Source: Mycogone perniciosa (taxonomy: Eukaryota; Ascomycota; Sordariomycetes; Hypocreales; Hypocreaceae). From it: a DNA stretch of 64,000 bases. The notes beneath the pieces are model-generated. The model saw only the letters and a program-made list of their open reading frames with translations, had not been told where the DNA came from and searched no databases. The stretch lies in the NCBI GenBank assembly GCA_025331125.1, contig JAOALB010000139.1, forward strand, positions 1 through 64,000, in the 5' to 3' direction. Below are positions 61,644 to 64,000 of the stretch, piece by piece. Positions within the stretch are counted from its first letter, which is position 1, and the number at the start of each line of letters is the position of its first letter. A program made the position numbers and the translations under genes.

Positions 61644-63373
61644 ACCTATGGAGTGGCTGAATGGACGGTATCTTGAACCGCTGGTGGATCTGGATGGGGG
61701 ACTGTAATAGCATACAGATAGAGTGTATTTCATTGAGATTGGACATGGATACATTGCTACAACCTCAATTCTCGAAATCTTTGCTTCTACGAAGTAATGC
61801 TTTCTGCGAAATCTCAACCTAAGAACCGCTATCGTTGCAACCGGAAAATTCTATCATATTGACGTAGTATGTTAATGATGGAGGTAATCCATAATAAGGA
61901 GAGTTCTGAAAGTCTTGCGCTCTACGAAGTATGTATCAATCACAGATCAACAGTATGGGGGCTCATAGGTGGATTGGAAATGATTGAATTCGACACTCTT
62001 GCTGATCCCAAGTTAGGTGGGAAAAGCTGCTGCTTGAATACATGAAAACTTGCTAACCAATTGATCATGACCATCCAGATCTAGAAAATCAAGTTTTCAT
62101 GATATCTTCATTAACTTACCCATCAAGCTATTATTGCAAGCTAGTTGGGAATGAAGGAATGTGCGCTGGAATGAAGGAATGTGCCGTGATGTGGAACTAT
62201 CCGTTACTGAGGTTGATAGTGTGACAGGGTACATTTGGCACCAAGTTCAAGCCCTAGACCAATAATCCTCCCATGAGATACGAATGCCAATAGGCTACGG
62301 CTTTCCATACAATGACTGGCAGCTTTAATAATTTCCAATCCATCCAAGTACACCATGACTGAAGATTTTTATGTTGATTAATTAGAAAATTATTAACTTC
62401 GTCCTTCAGCTTGATTCCATTTGCATTCCATTACTAGTAGCCTGTGGTGTTTGAACTTGACCTGAACCTAGACATGGCCTTCTCGGGTAGGGAGCATGAG
62501 AGAGGCATTCCACGTCGCCGTGAAATCGGCTGATATTGTGACATACATGCTCGTGAGACACCATGTGGTATGCCTGTGCCGCAAGACCCCCGGCCCGCTA
62601 GAATTATCGTAGATGACACGGGGCCGTTTCAGCCGCAGTAGTTTGAGCACATCCACTTACTGTTTAATAGTAGTACTAGTAAAGGTTGATAAAATTACTA
62701 CTACTACTAGTATCTACCAGGATTTACTCTGAAGACAAGTACCTTGATCGTATGGCATGGCGTGCTCCGTATAAGCGACCATATTAGTGGTCCCTTGATG
62801 CAGTGAGCCTCGGACTTACGGCTGGCCAATCACACATCACAGACCCGCAAGGATCATGTTTGTCAGATCGTGTTCAATCCTTCGGCTTCCAGAACAGGCC
62901 ACTTGCTTCTGACTAATATGGTTAGGTTTGCCAGTCGTGAAGAGAACATCCACTTCATGCTTGTCTGATAGACATATGCGTCAAGGGATTGTGAATGTCG
63001 ATATGTGCCACTTACTCAGCCCCTGAATCATCATTCGCCACACCGCCGATCCTGGCACTGACAGCGCCATGACAGGAATGGAGGCCATTTGTTCCGTGAA
63101 GGTGGGCTCTGGTATTACTGGCAAGTCATAGGAATTTCGACTGTTGGCGTCAGATAATAGGATTCGGCTGTAATATTAACTACGGGTCGATGTAAAGACA
63201 GCATAGAACCTTTTCCATTTATCTGCTAGCTGTGCTCCGTTTCATCTCACGGTTGCTACAAGCTACCAATTCTATACCACATTGTTCTGTTCTTTGTTCT
63301 TTATTCTTTCTAAGACACGGAAGTTACGCAAACACTCACTAGACTCTCTATGATACCATAAACAATCTGCATC
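61644..63373. promoter_or_regulatory. Intergenic region and promoter of the polyketide synthase gene
   Basis: 1.7 kb without a supported gene. It contains two TACGAAGTA fragments (near 61791 and 61923), a 20-bp-period tandem duplication (62148-62184), TACTACTAG-rich stretches near 62665-62715 and TGCTCCGTA (62763-62771), a one-base variant of the repeated 9-mer. Confidence 0.4.
62148..62184 (+). repeat. Two-copy tandem repeat, unit GGAATGAAGGAATGTGC, period 20
   Basis: The exact 17-mer occurs at 62148-62164 and 62168-62184 with a 3-bp spacer, upstream of the polyketide synthase. Confidence 0.7.
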
Positions 63374-64000
63374 ATGCCGTCCCTTGAAGAGCCCGTCCAT
63401 ACCCTCCCACTACACTACACTACTTCTTATGATTCATTTTCAGATATATCGAGCACAAACACTAAAGGAACCGATGATGTATCCGAACCGCCTGAGCCCA
63501 TTGCCGTTGTTGGCATGGCCATGCGGCTACCGGGTAATGTTCACAACGGAGATGATTTCTGGCGGCTGTTAGTTGAGAAGAGAAGCGGTCTTTGTGATGT
63601 CCCCAAAGATCGATTTAATGTTGAAGGCTTCCATGACCCTTCTGGAAAGCCTGGGACATTCAAGATGAATAAAGGATATTACCTGCAAGACGTCGATATC
63701 CAGCAGTTTGATACTTCATTCTTCTCGTTATCGAAGACAGAACTCGAGCGTCTCGACCCACAACAGAGACAGTTGTTGGAGGTTACATACGAATGCATGG
63801 AGGATGCCGGCGCAACTTCTTGGAAAGGCAGCGATATTGGCTGCTATGTTGGTGTTTTTGGTGAGGATTGGCAGGACCTGAACGCCAAAGAAACGCAACA
63901 TCGGGGCGGATATCGTGTCACCGGTTATGGTGACTTTGTTCTTGGAAACCGAGTATCATATGAATTCGACCTCCACGGACCAAGGTATGTCATTTCCACC
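63374..64000 (+). CDS. Highly-reducing-type polyketide synthase, N-terminal part of KS (cut by window edge)
   Basis: The first exon runs from ATG 63374 to 63984, followed by a GTATGT donor at 63985, so the last 16 bases are intron. About 40 leader residues precede a ketosynthase start: PIAVVGMAMRLPG, then DDFWRLLVEKRSG, DVPKDRFN, FDTSFFSLSKTELERLDPQQ and DIGCYVGVFGEDW. The order and wording fit iterative type I fungal synthases of the highly reducing kind. The active-site Cys and all later domains lie beyond the window, so the class cannot be confirmed. With the ligase and P450 on the same strand just upstream, it probably supplies the acyl chain of the peptide, or a polyketide amino-acid precursor. 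Confidence 0.85.
   Translation, partial: MPSLEEPVHTLPLHYTTSYDSFSDISSTNTKGTDDVSEPPEPIAVVGMAMRLPGNVHNGDDFWRLLVEKRSGLCDVPKDRFNVEGFHDPSGKPGTFKMNKGYYLQDVDIQQFDTSFFSLSKTELERLDPQQRQLLEVTYECMEDAGATSWKGSDIGCYVGVFGEDWQDLNAKETQHRGGYRVTGYGDFVLGNRVSYEFDLHGPRYVIST

Noticed and set aside
1..64000. CRISPR array, bacterial operons or prophage
   Set aside because: No regular spaced repeats; introns, gene sizes and RIP are all fungal.

Overview
The window is filamentous-ascomycete (Pezizomycotina-type) genomic DNA. The genes carry short 50-75 nt GT...AG introns. The synthetases and tailoring enzymes are of fungal secondary-metabolite types. The first 10.9 kb is an extremely AT-rich block in which transposon genes are riddled with C-to-T and G-to-A changes, the signature of repeat-induced point mutation (RIP).

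Layout. 1-10.9 kb: a RIP-degenerated chromodomain-type Ty3/gypsy element on the + strand. Its 3' LTR is interrupted by a RIP-degenerated LINE on the - strand (4332-10233), which has an exact 15-bp target-site duplication. 10.9-14.1 kb: normal-composition DNA with no recognisable gene. 14.1-47.35 kb (- strand): one giant non-ribosomal peptide synthetase gene, seen as two abutting ORFs of 6841 and 4241 aa. Its order is a truncated loading unit (tail of an A domain, T0, worn epimerase-like domain), nine C-A-T modules, and a terminal NAD(P)H-dependent reductase. The reading frame breaks inside the sixth A domain, where 16 nt are missing relative to a sister module. A 50-nt GT...AG segment at the break would restore the frame if spliced, giving about 11,065 aa. 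The eighth A domain has lost every core motif. 48.4-64 kb: a branched-chain-aminotransferase-like enzyme (+), a Rossmann NAD(P)-binding protein (-), a NAPE-PLD-like metallo-hydrolase (+), a mitochondrial-type ABC1/COQ8 atypical kinase (-), an acyl-CoA/aryl-CoA-ligase-type enzyme (+), a cytochrome P450 (+), and the first exon of a highly-reducing-type polyketide synthase (+) that runs off the right edge.

How it may work (inference). The polyketide synthase would make an acyl chain, the AMP ligase would activate it, and the NRPS would take it through T0 or C1 and extend it. The reductase would release the peptide as an aldehyde or alcohol, open to amination. Hand-extracted binding-pocket codes show that A4, A7 and the dead A8 are one family (GWGP-type, DL..), A3 and A9 are near-twins, and A2 has an unusually glycine-rich pocket. 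Small or dialkyl residues at 4, 7 and 8, a bulky residue at 2, an acyl start and a reduced C-terminus match the general plan of lipoaminopeptides of the leucinostatin/emericellipsin/trichopolyn group. In those, residue 2 is a polyketide-derived amino acid that would need an aminotransferase like the one next door. The match is recalled from memory and unproved. No regulator or transporter gene lies in the window, so the cluster probably continues past 64 kb.
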